NCBI GenBank assembly: GCA_024235655.1
Contig: JACKLY010000003.1
Location: 238,435 to 302,434, forward strand
DNA length: 64,000 bases
DNA from: Zoogloeaceae bacterium
GTDB taxonomy: Bacteria > Pseudomonadota > Gammaproteobacteria > Burkholderiales > Rhodocyclaceae
Direction: 5' to 3'
Part shown: positions 1 to 9,857 of the stretch, one piece after another
Layout of the letters: every line of letters begins with the position of its first letter
Numbering within the stretch: position 1 is the stretch's first letter
The notes under the pieces: model-generated
What the model was told of the DNA's origin: nothing
Database searches by the model: none
The model's input: only the letters and a program-made list of their open reading frames with translations
Program-made: the position numbers and the translations under genes

Positions 1-178
1 ACGCCGCCACGCACGCCTTGCAGCCGACACAGAGGGTGGCATCGTAGAGCAGCCCCATTGCATCAGGCGGCCGCTGCTTCGTCTCGCGAGCTTCGGCCTT
101 GGTCGGGAGGACGGTGGCCGCGACTGCCGCACCACTGGCCGCGACAACGCCTTTCAGGAAATTGCGACGATCACTCAT
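1..178 (-). CDS. hybA: Hydrogenase-2 type ferredoxin-like subunit HybA, N-terminal part only
   Basis: The first 59 codons of a Tat-exported iron-sulfur protein that runs off the left edge. Residues 4-10 read DRRNFLK, a twin-arginine motif, followed by an Ala-rich hydrophobic stretch. After the signal comes GLLYDATLCVGCKACVA, the first ferredoxin cysteine group, closely resembling what I recall of HybA from E. coli hydrogenase 2. In that family the subunit relays electrons from the small subunit towards the membrane partner HybB. The ATG lies one base after the hybO stop, so the two genes are surely co-transcribed and probably translationally coupled. The remaining clusters cannot be seen. Confidence 0.85.
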   Translation of the reverse strand, partial: MSDRRNFLKGVVAASGAAVAATVLPTKAEARETKQRPPDAMGLLYDATLCVGCKACVAA

Positions 179-179
179 C

Positions 180-1364
180 TCAGACCTGCGCTTTCTCGCC
201 CGGCTTGTTGGCGGCTTTTTCCTCTTCCATCTGTTCGGCCTTGTGTGAAAGACCGAGATTCTTGGCAACCATTGCCCCGGCGCCTGCAGCCGCACCAGCC
301 ACCGCGGCCAGCACGGCGGCAGAACCCAATGTGGCGCCAGTGCCTTTTTCTTCGACAATGCGTGGATACTGCAGTGGCGGCTCGATATTTTTCAGCTTGG
401 AAACCATGTGGATCGGTTTCTGGAAACCGACACCCTGCTCCGTACAGCCGATGCAGGGATGACCACAACCAACTGGCCAGGTACCTGAACCAGCGTCACC
501 AAACAGGATGGTCGGGCAATTGGCGTAGGTTTCCGGCCCCTTGCAGCCGAGCTTGTACAAGCAGTAACCCTTGCGGTGCCCCTCGTCGCCAAAGTCCATC
601 GCGAAGCGCCCGGCATCAAAGTGCGCGCGACGTTCGCAGTTTTCATGCACCAGTCGCGAGTAGGCAAACTTGGGCCGACCCAGCGCGTCAATCTCGGGAA
701 GTGCGCCAAAGGTCAGGAAATGAACAACGGTGGAAAGGAAGTTGTAGGGATTGGGCGGACAGCCGGGAATGGTGACGACCGGCTTGTCGGTGATGATCTT
801 GTTGACACCGACCGCACCGGTGGGATTCGGGTCGGTGGAGGGCATGCCTCCCCACGAGGAACAGGAGCCGATGGCGATGATTGCGGCCGCATCCTTGGCG
901 CACTCCTTGAGCAGATCGATCGCCGTTACGCCACCGATCTTGCAGTAGATGCCACCATCCTTGGTCGGGATTGCACCTTCAACCACCAGCACATACTTGC
1001 CGGCGTTTTCCTTCATGGCTGTCTTGCGAGCCGCCTCGATCTGGTGACCGGCTGCAGCAAAAAGTGTCTCATGGTAATCCAGCGAGATCACATCGAGGAT
1101 CAGCTTCTCCAGCGTCGGGTGCTCGGCACGCAGCATTGATTCCGTACAACCGGTACATTCCTGGAAATGCAGCCAGATGACGGATGGACGTTTTTTCGTA
1201 GCCACGGCTTCGGCCACCGCAGCATCCGCCCCTTGCGGCAGACCCAGCGTGGTTGCCAAGGCGGCACAGAACTGGAGAAACTCGCGACGGGACATCTGCA
1301 AGCGCTCGGCCGCAGCCGCGATCTTGTCGTTCAGCTCCAGCGACAACAGACTGGTATTTGCCAT
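180..1364 (-). CDS. hybO: [NiFe] hydrogenase small subunit, HybO type
   Basis: Electron-transfer small subunit of a periplasm-facing membrane [NiFe] hydrogenase. The 394-residue protein has a Tat motif, SRREFLQ, at residues 25-31. The proximal cluster motif ECTGCTES follows at about 69-76, then SCSSWGG, PGCPPNP and the C-terminal cluster cysteines in CLYKLGCKGPETYANCP and GCGHPCIGC. An Ala/Gly-rich hydrophobic segment near residues 345-375 is the expected membrane anchor. An adjacent hybA-like gene, rather than a hyaB large subunit, points to the hybOAB gene order. The large subunit must lie beyond the left edge. No FNR or sigma-54 site was recognised upstream. Confidence 0.93.
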   Translation of the reverse strand: MANTSLLSLELNDKIAAAAERLQMSRREFLQFCAALATTLGLPQGADAAVAEAVATKKRPSVIWLHFQECTGCTESMLRAEHPTLEKLILDVISLDYHETLFAAAGHQIEAARKTAMKENAGKYVLVVEGAIPTKDGGIYCKIGGVTAIDLLKECAKDAAAIIAIGSCSSWGGMPSTDPNPTGAVGVNKIITDKPVVTIPGCPPNPYNFLSTVVHFLTFGALPEIDALGRPKFAYSRLVHENCERRAHFDAGRFAMDFGDEGHRKGYCLYKLGCKGPETYANCPTILFGDAGSGTWPVGCGHPCIGCTEQGVGFQKPIHMVSKLKNIEPPLQYPRIVEEKGTGATLGSAAVLAAVAGAAAGAGAMVAKNLGLSHKAEQMEEEKAANKPGEKAQV

Positions 1365-1595
1365 AACCCCACCCTTCTTCTGAATTCACCCGGCATTGGC
1401 CGGTAGATCACATTTCGCGCGCTCGGCGCACCTTTTTTGAAGGCTACATACAAGAAATGTGCCATTTGTTTTTATCGTTTAAAAACAATGGATTGAATCA
1501 GAAGAAGAAAATCAGGCTGCAGTCGAAGCTTGCACCAGGAATAGCAAAGTGGAAACCTGGTAACCAGCCAGATCAAGAGAAGCGAGGGAGAAACT

Positions 1596-1617
1596 GGCGC
1601 AGACGGACGTCTGCGCC
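1596..1617 (-). terminator. Perfect 9-bp hairpin downstream of the gene at 1628-1948
   Basis: GGCGCAGAC and GTCTGCGCC pair around a GGAC loop, just past the stop of the minus-strand gene. The following minus-strand bases are only moderately T-rich (AGTTTCTC), so it could be an intrinsic terminator or a 3' stabilising hairpin. Confidence 0.5.
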
Positions 1618-1627
1618 GAGGGGTCAA

Positions 1628-1948
1628 TCAATAGCTGATGCTGAATGTCGATACGTCGACGCGAATCGTGTCTCTACCCAATGCGGAAGCCGCATTGCGC
1701 ACAAAATCCTGAGCCCAGTCCTTGCCATCGGCAAAACGACTTTCACCACCGTAACGGGCAACGCTGAGTATCTTGTCGATAATCAGCACCTTGCCAACAG
1801 GGTTGCTCGGCTCGCATTCCAGATCGTTGAATTCCTTGTCAAACCAGCGACGCGCCTCTTCGGCACTCCGCCCCGCAAGCTCGGTATCAGGCAACTTGAA
1901 TTCGTATTGCTTGCCCTTACCAAACACAACCATGACGTGATATAGCAT
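1628..1948 (-). CDS. Conserved hypothetical protein, 106 aa
   Basis: I do not recognise a named family. The start is set by a strong GGAGGAGG six bases before the ATG, which gives a protein beginning MLYHVMVVFGKGKQYEF. A longer reading from further upstream lacks such a site. The protein is soluble, rich in acidic and aromatic residues, has one cysteine (ECEPSNP) and no signal peptide or membrane helix. It stands alone between the hydrogenase promoter region and a divergent YdcH-like gene, followed by a hairpin. It is probably a genuine expressed gene because of the ribosome site and isolated coding frame, but its role is unknown. Confidence 0.6.
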   Translation of the reverse strand: MLYHVMVVFGKGKQYEFKLPDTELAGRSAEEARRWFDKEFNDLECEPSNPVGKVLIIDKILSVARYGGESRFADGKDWAQDFVRNAASALGRDTIRVDVSTFSISY

Positions 1949-2140
1949 CTGCCTCCTCCAGCTTATGTATTTTCGGTGCATCAACGTCCTATTCTAGCCA
2001 TTTTTTGCCCAAGTCCGAACTATTCAAATGCAACGAGCAAAAGTTTACGGCTTCTGTCGCACACCCGCGCGCGGGGCACATTGTCATTCACGCTACAGAC
2101 GACTACCATTGGCCGCAAACTCAACCACCCCGGAAGCCAA

Positions 2141-2353
2141 ATGAACCTGAACGAAGAAGAGATCGCCGCAACCCGCGTGCAGCTTCATGAGTTGCAGGTC
2201 GAACACCGGGATCTCGATCTGGTCATTGAACATCTGACCCTCAATCCACCCCCTGATCAATTGCTGATCCGTCGCATCAAAAAACGGAAATTGCAGTTGA
2301 AGGATCGCATTGCCCAGCTTGAGCGCATGCTGATCCCTGACATTCCGGCCTGA
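2141..2353 (+). CDS. YdcH/DUF465 family small coiled-coil protein
   Basis: A 70-residue, highly charged, heptad-like protein starting MNLNEEEIAATRVQLHEL. It carries the pattern HRDLDLVIEHL followed by IRRIKKRKLQLKDRIAQLE, which is typical of the DUF465/YdcH family (short helical hairpins of unknown function). The open frame extends 55 codons further upstream. That extension is low-complexity and unlike the family, so I start at the ATG whose product matches the family length. The stop is two bases before the hydrolase start, suggesting one transcript. Confidence 0.75.
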   Translation: MNLNEEEIAATRVQLHELQVEHRDLDLVIEHLTLNPPPDQLLIRRIKKRKLQLKDRIAQLERMLIPDIPA

Positions 2354-2355
2354 GC

Positions 2356-3153
2356 ATGAAACTTGATATTGAAGGCATAGAGACCAGAGTCGCCGTAACC
2401 CCTTCGGCAACTGGCACAGGCAGACCCAAGCTGCTGCTCATTCACGGCGCCGCCAATGACTCGGATGCCTGGCGTGACATATCTCCCTTGCTGGCAGCAC
2501 AGGGTATCAACACCTACGCCCCCGACCTGCCCGGCCATGGGCAGTCTGCGGGCACCCCGATCTCGTCCATTGAAGCTCTGGCTGACTGGGTTTTGAGACT
2601 GATCGACGCACTGAAACTCGATTCCGTAACACTGGCCGGACATTCGATGGGGTCGCTGGTCGCACTTGAAACTACCGCGAGGAATGATTCAAGGATCAAC
2701 GCTCTCGCGCTACTCGGGGCATCCGTGCCCATGCCTGTTTCAGAAGCCCTGCTGGATACGGCACGAACAGCGCCGGATGCAGCCTGCCGAATGGTCACTA
2801 TCTGGTCGCACACACCCGGCTTTTTCTCTCGGGGCGGTGGCGGTCATGGTGTTTGGGGTGCGGGCAAGACACTGGCAGTCATGCGTCGCAACAGCACAAC
2901 GCTGGCGACCGACTTGAGCAATTGCCAAGGATACGAGTCAGGGCTGGCATCGGCCAGAGCCATTTCATGCCCAAACCTGATCATCGCCGGGAAACGCGAC
3001 CGGATGACACCGCTGCGTGCCATTCAGCCTTTGCAGGAATCATTGCAGCATGCCCGCCGGTACGATATCGACGATTGCGGACACGCCATGATGACGGAAA
3101 AACCGAAAGAAGTTGCGGATGCATTGCTCAGCCTGTTGAATCAGGGAAGCTAA
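2356..3153 (+). CDS. Alpha/beta hydrolase
   Basis: A 265-residue alpha/beta-hydrolase. LLLIHGAAND near residue 25 supplies the oxyanion-hole region. GHSMGS near residue 95 is the nucleophile elbow (Ser). The acid lies in GKRDRMTP near residue 213, and the histidine in the CGHAMM segment near residue 240. PDLPGHGQS is the usual strand-4 loop. There is no signal peptide, so it is a cytoplasmic enzyme such as an esterase or C-C hydrolase. The substrate cannot be told from sequence. The insert between 150 and 190 contains a Gly-rich GRGGGGHGVWG-like lid. Confidence 0.85.
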   Translation: MKLDIEGIETRVAVTPSATGTGRPKLLLIHGAANDSDAWRDISPLLAAQGINTYAPDLPGHGQSAGTPISSIEALADWVLRLIDALKLDSVTLAGHSMGSLVALETTARNDSRINALALLGASVPMPVSEALLDTARTAPDAACRMVTIWSHTPGFFSRGGGGHGVWGAGKTLAVMRRNSTTLATDLSNCQGYESGLASARAISCPNLIIAGKRDRMTPLRAIQPLQESLQHARRYDIDDCGHAMMTEKPKEVADALLSLLNQGS

Positions 3154-3159
3154 GCACTC

Positions 3160-3609
3160 CTAGCGTTGTTCGACACGCCCTGATATCACCTGAACCCGCT
3201 CACCCCGCTGAACGACAGGCTGATCATCCTGCTCGAAGGCAGCATACGAGCCGTCATCATAACGAACAGTCACCAGCCAGCGCAGTGGCTCCGGCGCTTT
3301 GGCCGCCTTGCGCGCTGCCCGTGAGGACGAACCAGTGCCAGCAATGGTGACTGGCTGCACATCCCCGCCAATTCCACTTTCATCAACCCGGGCCTCGCCA
3401 CTCAACGTGCCCGAAGAAACGCCCCCCTTCGGTGCCAATTGACGGATATTCGTTACCACGCCACAACCCGGGCAACGTGAATCGCCATTCTTCAGGTACT
3501 TCCTGACATCATCGGCATTTTGCGGAATTTTTAGCGGCTTTTCCTCCGCCCCCAGCATCTTGACCGGAATCAGAACGAACAGACATAAGGGCAAGCAGAA
3601 TTTCAACAT
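3160..3609 (-). CDS. Predicted periplasmic protein with a CxxC pair and basic C-terminal domain
   Basis: A 149-residue protein with an N-terminal signal-like hydrophobic stretch (MLKFCLPLCLFVLIPVKMLGA). The mature part has a CPGC motif near residue 48, a Gly/Ser/Thr-rich middle and a C-terminal segment reading RWLVTVRYDDGSYAAFEQDD. That C-terminal pattern resembles the strand-rich end of glycine-zipper outer-membrane lipoproteins of the SlyB/17-kDa type, but there is no glycine zipper and no lipobox. The CPGC could be a redox or metal site. It is transcribed convergently with the hydrolase and follows the hypothetical gene at 3624-4187. Function unknown. Confidence 0.6.
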   Translation of the reverse strand: MLKFCLPLCLFVLIPVKMLGAEEKPLKIPQNADDVRKYLKNGDSRCPGCGVVTNIRQLAPKGGVSSGTLSGEARVDESGIGGDVQPVTIAGTGSSSRAARKAAKAPEPLRWLVTVRYDDGSYAAFEQDDQPVVQRGERVQVISGRVEQR

Positions 3610-3623
3610 TCGGATATCTCTTG

Positions 3624-4187
3624 TCAGATCTGGTCGGCAATCAGCGAGCCCTTCGGGTATTCCGCCAGGCCTGGGAAGTAACTCATCGCTGCAATATTTT
3701 TTACGTTGATCGCCACTGCACCACCCTTGGGATGCTGCATGGCGAAGAATGGCATTTCCGAAATCCGGTGCAGCTCGGCAAAGAAATCGACCCGATTCTG
3801 TAGCTTGCGCTCAAGCTGGATACACAGTTTGTGCCCGCCCGTGAGCAAAAACTTCCCGTAACCCTTGTAGGTAGAACCCAGTTGGGCACCAGCACTACTG
3901 GCTTCGGCAGCAGATCTGGCAAGTGCATCAAATGCCTGCTCATCCTCGATCAGGCTTCGTTCTGCAGGCGCATCGGGCAGGGATATCGCCTGCTTCGTCA
4001 GCAAATCGATACGGCTGATATTGTCCGACTGCAACAGGGAACAGGAATGCTGACCACCAATGATGATGGTTTTTCCAGCAAAAAGGCGACCGACATTCAG
4101 GTCGGCGAGAAGCCCTGCTTCAACCGCCGGATCATTCTGGCAATACGCAAGCACATCGCCGCTGGTCAGATAGACGCGAATATCCAT
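3624..4187 (-). CDS. Conserved hypothetical protein, 187 aa
   Basis: A soluble 187-residue protein starting MDIRVYLTSGDVLAYCQND. I see no catalytic signature that I recognise. Noticeable elements are IIIGGQHSCSLLQSDNISRIDLLT, and a C-terminal stretch ending KGGAVAINVKNIAAMSYFPGL that looks like alternating beta strands. Such a pattern can occur in small SH3-like or OB-like modules, but I cannot assign one. It is followed 14 bases later by the CxxC periplasmic protein, so the two may form an operon. Confidence 0.6.
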   Translation of the reverse strand: MDIRVYLTSGDVLAYCQNDPAVEAGLLADLNVGRLFAGKTIIIGGQHSCSLLQSDNISRIDLLTKQAISLPDAPAERSLIEDEQAFDALARSAAEASSAGAQLGSTYKGYGKFLLTGGHKLCIQLERKLQNRVDFFAELHRISEMPFFAMQHPKGGAVAINVKNIAAMSYFPGLAEYPKGSLIADQI

Positions 4188-4392
4188 GAACCCTCCACCT
4201 ATGTTATTGGGTTATGACGTAACAACGGTTCATTGTAGCGAAGGCGGCAGGGAACCGATAGCACGGAAGCAGGCTTTACCAGAAACTGGCAGCAGAGGTG
4301 CATCAAGCGCGCGGACATGGTAAAAACCGGAGTTCAGGATTGCCTTGCGCATCGACCAGGACAGACATCAGGATTTGGCCGCCTCATCAACG

Positions 4393-4425
4393 AAAAAGCC
4401 CGTAAAGTCTGGACTTTACGGGCTT
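4393..4425 (-). terminator. Intrinsic terminator of the tRNA-Ser gene
   Basis: A 14-base arm (AAGCCCGTAAAGTC) pairs with GACTTTACGGGCTT and is followed on the minus strand by a run of five T. It lies directly after the tRNA 3' end. Confidence 0.85.
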
Positions 4426-4435
4426 CCGATAATCG

Positions 4436-4524
<89 letters not shown>

Positions 4525-4562
4525 GCGAAAGGCGCGCAGTATAGCACGAAAAAATGTGAATA

Positions 4563-5919
4563 ATGACCAGGCTTTTTTTATCATTTCTGGCTGTCCTGTT
4601 CCTCGCCTCCTGCGGTGACTCTCCGCCGCCATTACTCAAGGAAAGCAGCAAGCTGATCGTTCTGACGCGAGAAGGCCCAACCACCTTCAAGCGAGACCAC
4701 AACGGCGTCACCTCGGGGTTTGAGCACGACCTGGTACAGATGTTTGCCAAAGAACTGGGCCTGAAAGTGAAATTTGTCACGGTCAAGGATGAGGCAGAAA
4801 TTGCAAAAAAACTGATATCAGGCAAAGCGCATTTCGCTGCGGCCTGGTTAAGCCCCCCCGACAGACCGGAATTGATGACCGGACCGAACTACTATGCCAG
4901 CAGTAACGTCATTGCCTTGAATGAAGCTGCAATACCGCTGACCAGCCGTGCCGACCTCGCCGGCAAGGAGATCCTGGTACAAGCCGGCTCACGCCAGGCA
5001 CATGCTGCGCAAGAGTTGAGCAAATCAACCCCGGGCATCGTCATCCATGAACGGCCATTGAAGAATCCGCTTGACCTGCTCGAGCAGGCAGCCAAGCAGC
5101 GTGACACGCCAGTGCTGGTGGACAAGGCTATCCTCGACATTGCTACCAACTTCTATCCTCAGTTGCAGCAATCGGTAGCGGTCGGGGACGACATCCCGAT
5201 TGCCTGGCAGTTTCCTGTCAATGCCGATCCGGAGCTATTGCTCAAGGCCGTCAGCTTCATCGAACGTATCCGGGAAAACGGACAACTGGCACGTCTGATT
5301 GATCGCTATTTCGGCCATATCGAGCGACTCAAGCCCATCGATGTCATGCATTTCATCGAACGCATCCGCACCGAGCTTCCGAAGTACAAACCACTGTTCC
5401 AAGCAGCTCAAGCCAGCACAGGCATCGATTGGCGCTATCTCGCCGCCCTTGCCTATCAGGAATCGCACTGGGACCCGCTGGCAACCAGTCCAACGGGAGT
5501 GCGCGGGATGATGATGCTTACCGAAGACACGGCTGATCACTTGAAAGTCAGCAACCGGCTCGATGCAATGCAGAGCATTCGTGCCGGCAGCGAGTATTTT
5601 GCCGACCTGCGAGATTCTCTACCTGCGTCGGTACCGGAGCCGGACCGCACCTGGCTGGCGACAGCAGCCTACAACCTTGGCATGGGGCACCTGAAGGGCG
5701 CCCGCTATTTTGCGCAGCGGCTGAAAAAGGATCCCGATGCCTGGTATGACATGAAGGCGGTACTGCCGCTGCTCTCGCGACCCGAGTATTACCAGCGCTT
5801 GAAATCAGGCAAGGCGCGAGGCGGCGAAGCCGTGATCATGACCGAGAACGTGCGCATGTACTTCGACATCCTCAGCCGCTACGAAGCGCCCTATCGCCCG
5901 GCAATCACCATGGCCGAGA

Positions 5920-5930
<11 letters not shown>
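4563..5930 (+). CDS. mltF: Membrane-bound lytic murein transglycosylase F
   Basis: An outer-membrane lipoprotein that cleaves peptidoglycan glycan strands to give 1,6-anhydromuropeptides. Residues 1-17 are a lipoprotein signal with lipobox LASC. Residues 30-260 form a periplasmic solute-binding (SBP_bac_3-like) domain with GFEHDLVQMFAKELG and FPVNADPELL. Residues 280-455 are the SLT catalytic domain, with Glu near residue 300 in AYQESHWDPLATSPTGVRG and the later AAYNLGMGH motif. This two-domain order is diagnostic of MltF. The 3' end overlaps the convergent serS by 11 bases. Confidence 0.95.
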
Positions 5931-7200
<1,270 letters not shown>

Positions 7201-7268
7201 GTTGAAACGTCCGGAATCAGTAGTGGCCACGCCAAACGGCGAAAGAGCGGATTATACGCGAGGCAATT

Positions 7269-7910
7269 TCAGGTCTGGCTGCCTGCACCAAAGGCAGACA
7301 GGATCCGGCGCAACATGGCGTGCAGGAAACGCCACAATTTGGGCAGCAGCCAGATGATCAGACCGAGGAATAACAGCAAAAAACCAAGAAAAACCCAGGG
7401 ATGCATCAGCATCAGCCAGAATCCACCGAGCACCAGGGCTTCCTCGCTCAGCGAAGCCGCCCAGTTGGAAAATGGTTCTGGTGAGGTATTGATGGCCAGG
7501 CGGCTGCCCGCCTTGGTCAGCGCCGTACCGGCGGTAATCGTTCCACCGATAATTCCCGCCGCCAGCATCAACGCCGGATCTGCCGCCCCCAGCGAAAACG
7601 CAGCGAGCATGCCACCGGCAGGGATACGCACGAAAGTCTGCAAGGTATCCCAGAAGGAATCAAAACCGGGGATTTTGTCGGCAACAAATTCTGCCAGCAC
7701 CATCGTGCCGCTGGCTGCCATAACCAGCGGATGCTGCAGCAAGGCGAGGCTCTCCGGCAAATCAAGATAGCCCAGGTGCGCCAGCAGGCCGGCCATGAAC
7801 AACACGAGATACAGCCGCAGACCACTTGCCCAGGCCAGACCTGCCGCCAGCGCAATGGCCTGCAGCATCGGGATCGCTGCCGGAGCGCCAGCAGAGAGGA
7901 GTTCGTTCAC
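7269..7910 (-). CDS. DUF4126 family integral membrane protein
   Basis: A 213-residue protein with about five hydrophobic segments, including AIALAAGLAWASGLRLYLVLFMAGLLA and a C-terminal helix pair around PWVFLGFLLLFLGLIIWLLP. The charged loop FVADKIPGFDSFWDTLQTFVRIPAGG is the hallmark I associate with DUF4126 proteins, inner-membrane proteins of unknown function. The ATG overlaps the rarA stop by four bases, so it is translated as the last gene of the ftsK-lolA-rarA string. Confidence 0.75.
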   Translation of the reverse strand: MNELLSAGAPAAIPMLQAIALAAGLAWASGLRLYLVLFMAGLLAHLGYLDLPESLALLQHPLVMAASGTMVLAEFVADKIPGFDSFWDTLQTFVRIPAGGMLAAFSLGAADPALMLAAGIIGGTITAGTALTKAGSRLAINTSPEPFSNWAASLSEEALVLGGFWLMLMHPWVFLGFLLLFLGLIIWLLPKLWRFLHAMLRRILSAFGAGSQT

Positions 7911-9253
7911 CGACCCGAACCCTTCTTCCGTGCCTCAGCATCCAGTGCGCGCAGGTGCGACAATTTCTCGCCAATCTTCGTTTCCAGGCCACGCGCAACG
8001 GGCTGGTACCAGCGGGTTTCAGGCATGCCATCAGGGAAGTAGTTTTCTCCCGCGGCGTAGCCTTCGGCTTCGTCATGGGCATAGCGATAAGCCTTGCCGA
8101 AGCCCATTTCCTTCATCAGCTTCGTCGGTGCATTGCGCAGGTGCAGGGGCACTGGCCTCGAGCCATCTTCGGCAATGAAAGCACGCACCGCGTTGTAGGC
8201 GTTGTAGGCGGCATTCGATTTTGCAGCGACGGCAAGATAGATCACGGCATTGGCCAGTGCCAGTTCGCCTTCCGGTGAGCCAAGCCGTTCGTAGGTTTCT
8301 GCTGCACTCAGCGCCATGTCGGCGGCGCGTGGATCGGCCAGGCCGATATCCTCCCAGGCCATGCGCACGATGCGCCGGGCCAGATAGCGCGGGTCGGCAC
8401 CGCCATCCAGCATGCGGCAATACCAGTACAGCGCGGCGTCCGGGTCGGAACCACGCACTGACTTGTGCAGGGCGGATATCTGGTCGTAGAAGGCATCGCC
8501 GCCTTTGTCGAAGCGACGTAATTGCTGCGCCAGGGTGCCATTGACAAAATCACCATCGATCTTGTTGCGGCTGGTTGAACTTGCTGCCGTGCGGATCTGC
8601 TCAAGCAGGTTGAGCAGCTTTCTGGCATCGCCATCGGCGACACCGCACAGACGCTCTCGGGCAGATTCGTCAAACGACAGGCTGGGCAGCGCAGCCGCTG
8701 TTGCCCGGTCGAACAACAAGCCCATTTCTTGCTCAGACAAGGACTGCAGGGTATAGACCGAGGCTCGTGAGAGCAGTGCGGAGTTAACTTCGAATGACGG
8801 GTTCTCGGTGGTAGCACCGACGAAAGTCACCAGGCCGGATTCAACAAAGGGCAGAAAAGCATCCTGCTGCCCCTTGTTGAAGCGATGAACCTCATCGACA
8901 AAAAGAATGGTGCGGCGGCCCAGCGAGCGATTCACCTCGGCCCGCGCAATCGCTTCACGGATTTCCTTGACGCCGGAAAGAACTGCCGACAAGGCAATGA
9001 AATCGGCTTCGAAGGCATCAGCCATCAAGCGCGCCAGGGTCGTCTTGCCGACACCGGGCGGCCCCCAGAAGATCATTGAATGCGGCTGCCCGGCATCAAA
9101 AGCCAGTCGCAATGGCTTGCCAGCCCCCAACAGATGCGACTGACCAACGACCTCGTCCAGGGTTTTCGGCCGCAGTTGCTCGGCCAGCGGCACGAATTCA
9201 GCACTCTCCCCGGCAGCCGGTGGAGACGAGAACAGGTCAGTCACCGAGCACAT
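7907..9253 (-). CDS. rarA: Replication-associated recombination protein A (AAA+ ATPase)
   Basis: RarA/MgsA acts at stalled replication forks and is related to the clamp loader and RuvB. Walker A is GPPGVGKTTLARL near residue 55 and Walker B is ILFVDEVHRFNKGQQDAFLP. The sensor 1 region reads VGATTENPSFEVNSALLSR. The C-terminal half (KSVRGSDPDAALYWYCRMLDGG) is the tetramerisation domain of the family. Length 448 is usual. The ATG overlaps lolA by 17 bases. A GTG three codons later is an alternative start and would shorten the overlap to eight. Confidence 0.95.
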   Translation of the reverse strand: MCSVTDLFSSPPAAGESAEFVPLAEQLRPKTLDEVVGQSHLLGAGKPLRLAFDAGQPHSMIFWGPPGVGKTTLARLMADAFEADFIALSAVLSGVKEIREAIARAEVNRSLGRRTILFVDEVHRFNKGQQDAFLPFVESGLVTFVGATTENPSFEVNSALLSRASVYTLQSLSEQEMGLLFDRATAAALPSLSFDESARERLCGVADGDARKLLNLLEQIRTAASSTSRNKIDGDFVNGTLAQQLRRFDKGGDAFYDQISALHKSVRGSDPDAALYWYCRMLDGGADPRYLARRIVRMAWEDIGLADPRAADMALSAAETYERLGSPEGELALANAVIYLAVAAKSNAAYNAYNAVRAFIAEDGSRPVPLHLRNAPTKLMKEMGFGKAYRYAHDEAEGYAAGENYFPDGMPETRWYQPVARGLETKIGEKLSHLRALDAEARKKGSGR

Positions 9254-9857
9254 CCGCCCCGGCAGGCGGCGTAAAGCGGAAAGTCGCCGCCTCCAGTTTC
9301 AGGCCACGTTCGACTCGTGAGAACACCAGCGAAGTCGTCTGGCCAAAACTATCGACCAGTTCCATGGCTCTCAGCTCGTTCCCGGCGAAGCCGAGACGCA
9401 CACGCTCAAAACCGCTATCGGTGGACTTGGGTACGGCTTCAACCCACTCCAGCCCATCCTTGTTCTCCAGGTTGCGCAGGCCGAAATGCTGCTCAAGGGC
9501 AGCCATGCCCTCCCCGGCAAGCAAGGCAGCCGGTGAGCCAGCCAAGGCCGTGCCCTGTTTCTTGACGGTGACCTGTTTCAGCTCCGGGTCATACAGCCAG
9601 ACTTTCTCCCCGTCACCGACAATCAGCTGCGGATAGGGTTTTTCAATTTGCCAGCGAAATTTGTGCGGACGGGAAAGCACCATCGCCCCGGATGAAAACT
9701 GGGGTTTTCTGCCATTTTTCGGAATCACCGTCTGCGTAAACTCTGCACGCAGCGTCTTCGTTGTTTCCAGAAAACTGCGCAAGCGATCCAGAGCATCGGC
9801 CTGAGCCAGCGGGGCAGCTACCAGCAGCAGAGAGGCGATCAGCCAGCGCCGCATCAC
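9237..9857 (-). CDS. lolA: Outer-membrane lipoprotein carrier protein LolA
   Basis: The periplasmic chaperone that ferries lipoproteins from LolCDE to LolB. The 206-residue precursor has a signal peptide (MMRRWLIASLLLVAAPLAQA). Family features include LRSFLETTKTLRAEFTQTV at the mature N-terminus, GAMVLSRPHKFRWQIEKPYPQLIVGDG and VWLYDPELKQVTVKK. The gene starts four bases inside the ftsK 3' end and overlaps rarA, giving the order ftsK-lolA-rarA seen in many proteobacteria. Confidence 0.95.
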   Translation of the reverse strand: MMRRWLIASLLLVAAPLAQADALDRLRSFLETTKTLRAEFTQTVIPKNGRKPQFSSGAMVLSRPHKFRWQIEKPYPQLIVGDGEKVWLYDPELKQVTVKKQGTALAGSPAALLAGEGMAALEQHFGLRNLENKDGLEWVEAVPKSTDSGFERVRLGFAGNELRAMELVDSFGQTTSLVFSRVERGLKLEAATFRFTPPAGADVLGD

